DNA of 42,554 nucleotides from Acidocella facilis ATCC 35904 (lineage in GTDB: Bacteria; Pseudomonadota; Alphaproteobacteria; Acetobacterales; Acetobacteraceae), in the NCBI RefSeq assembly GCF_000687875.1, contig NZ_JHYG01000016.1:1-42554 (forward strand), given 5' to 3'. The notes beneath the pieces are model-generated. The model was given only the letters and a program-made list of their open reading frames with translations, searched no databases and was not told the DNA's origin. Made by a program: the position numbers and the translations under genes. Positions within the stretch are counted from its first letter, which is position 1; each line of letters begins with the position of its first letter. Shown here piece by piece: positions 42,348 through 42,554 of this stretch.

Positions 42348-42554
42348 TTGAGCAGACGGACACTGACGGACGAACAATGGAACCGCATTGAGGGTCACTT
42401 GCCTGGCCGTGTTGGCACCCCTGGCCGAAGCGGGGTGGACAACCGACTTTTTGTTGATGCGATCTTATGGATGGCTGGCAATGCGGCGCGTTGGCGAGAT
42501 TTGCCGGAGATGTTTGGCAAATGGACGGCGGTACATGCGCGGTTCCGGCGTTGG
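42348..42554 (+). mobile_element. IS5-family transposase, cut by the window end
   Basis: From TTG 42348 the frame reads SRRTLTDEQWNRIEGHLPGR, SGVDNRLFVDAILWMAG and WRDLPEMFGKWTAVHARFRRW, the N-terminal DUF4096-like domain of IS5-family (IS427/IS1031 group) transposases. It continues beyond the window. It is a different copy type from the fragments at 23151-23978, which start MAPKRYEL. The preceding 42240-42347 stretch probably holds the left terminal repeat, which cannot be confirmed without the other end. Confidence 0.85.

Overview
The window comes from a GC-rich alphaproteobacterium. The protein style (type III PKS operon, SSF/DUF3311 sugar-acid transporter, many degraded IS256/IS66/IS630/IS701/IS5/IS3 copies) points to an acidophilic Acetobacteraceae of the Acidocella/Acidiphilium kind. 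That assignment is inference from gene content, because no rRNA or tRNA gene is present. The window mixes intact catabolic operons with many decaying genes, so it reads as accessory or rearranged DNA.

Layout. 1-6360: a broken receiver-domain gene, an intact DUF1778/GNAT toxin-antitoxin pair (TacAT type), a C-terminal scrap of thiC, an MFS transporter that has lost its first helix and is joined head to head with the last 70 codons of a flavoprotein, a propionyl/acetyl-CoA synthetase, a small membrane protein and a 5'-truncated transglutaminase-like gene. 6360-8360: a visibly AT-richer stretch with one intact cold-shock gene, a second cold-shock gene whose ATG appears to have become ACG, and two small ORFs. 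8363-11252: a tightly overlapping type III polyketide synthase / methyltransferase / FAD oxidoreductase operon. 11365-12757: IS256 and IS66 remnants fused end to end, and a HicB-like antitoxin scrap.

12758-19912 is a complete catabolic regulon: TPP-dependent enzyme, HbpS/GlcG-like protein and GntR repressor on the minus strand; a divergent porin and MFS transporter; and a convergent aldehyde dehydrogenase. A perfect ATTGTC-C-GACAAT palindrome lies in the divergent promoter and a near-identical copy lies in front of the aldehyde dehydrogenase, so the GntR protein probably controls all three transcripts. The inferred logic is uptake of an acid, C-C cleavage or decarboxylation by the TPP enzyme to an aldehyde, and oxidation of the aldehyde.

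20252-24338 is an IS graveyard: a complete IS630 element that carries a divergent LexA-like winged-helix gene inside its terminal repeats, a complete IS701 element that interrupts an IS5-family copy, a second damaged IS5 copy, and an IS3 end that has been split by a strongly palindromic insertion of about 54 bp. 24460-31161 holds a CusR/CusS-like two-component system, an RND adaptor and pump with no outer-membrane channel, and a SHOCT-domain membrane protein. 31328-33008 is a ferrous-iron uptake operon (cupredoxin, FTR1 permease, P19-like protein) behind Fur-like boxes, with a divergent membrane protein. 34009-42239 is a sugar-acid or hydroxy-acid region: DUF3311 plus SSF transporter, LysR regulator, YdiJ-like FAD/Fe-S dehydrogenase, an IlvD/Edd-family dehydratase and an RraA-like aldolase. 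The window ends inside another IS5-family transposase.
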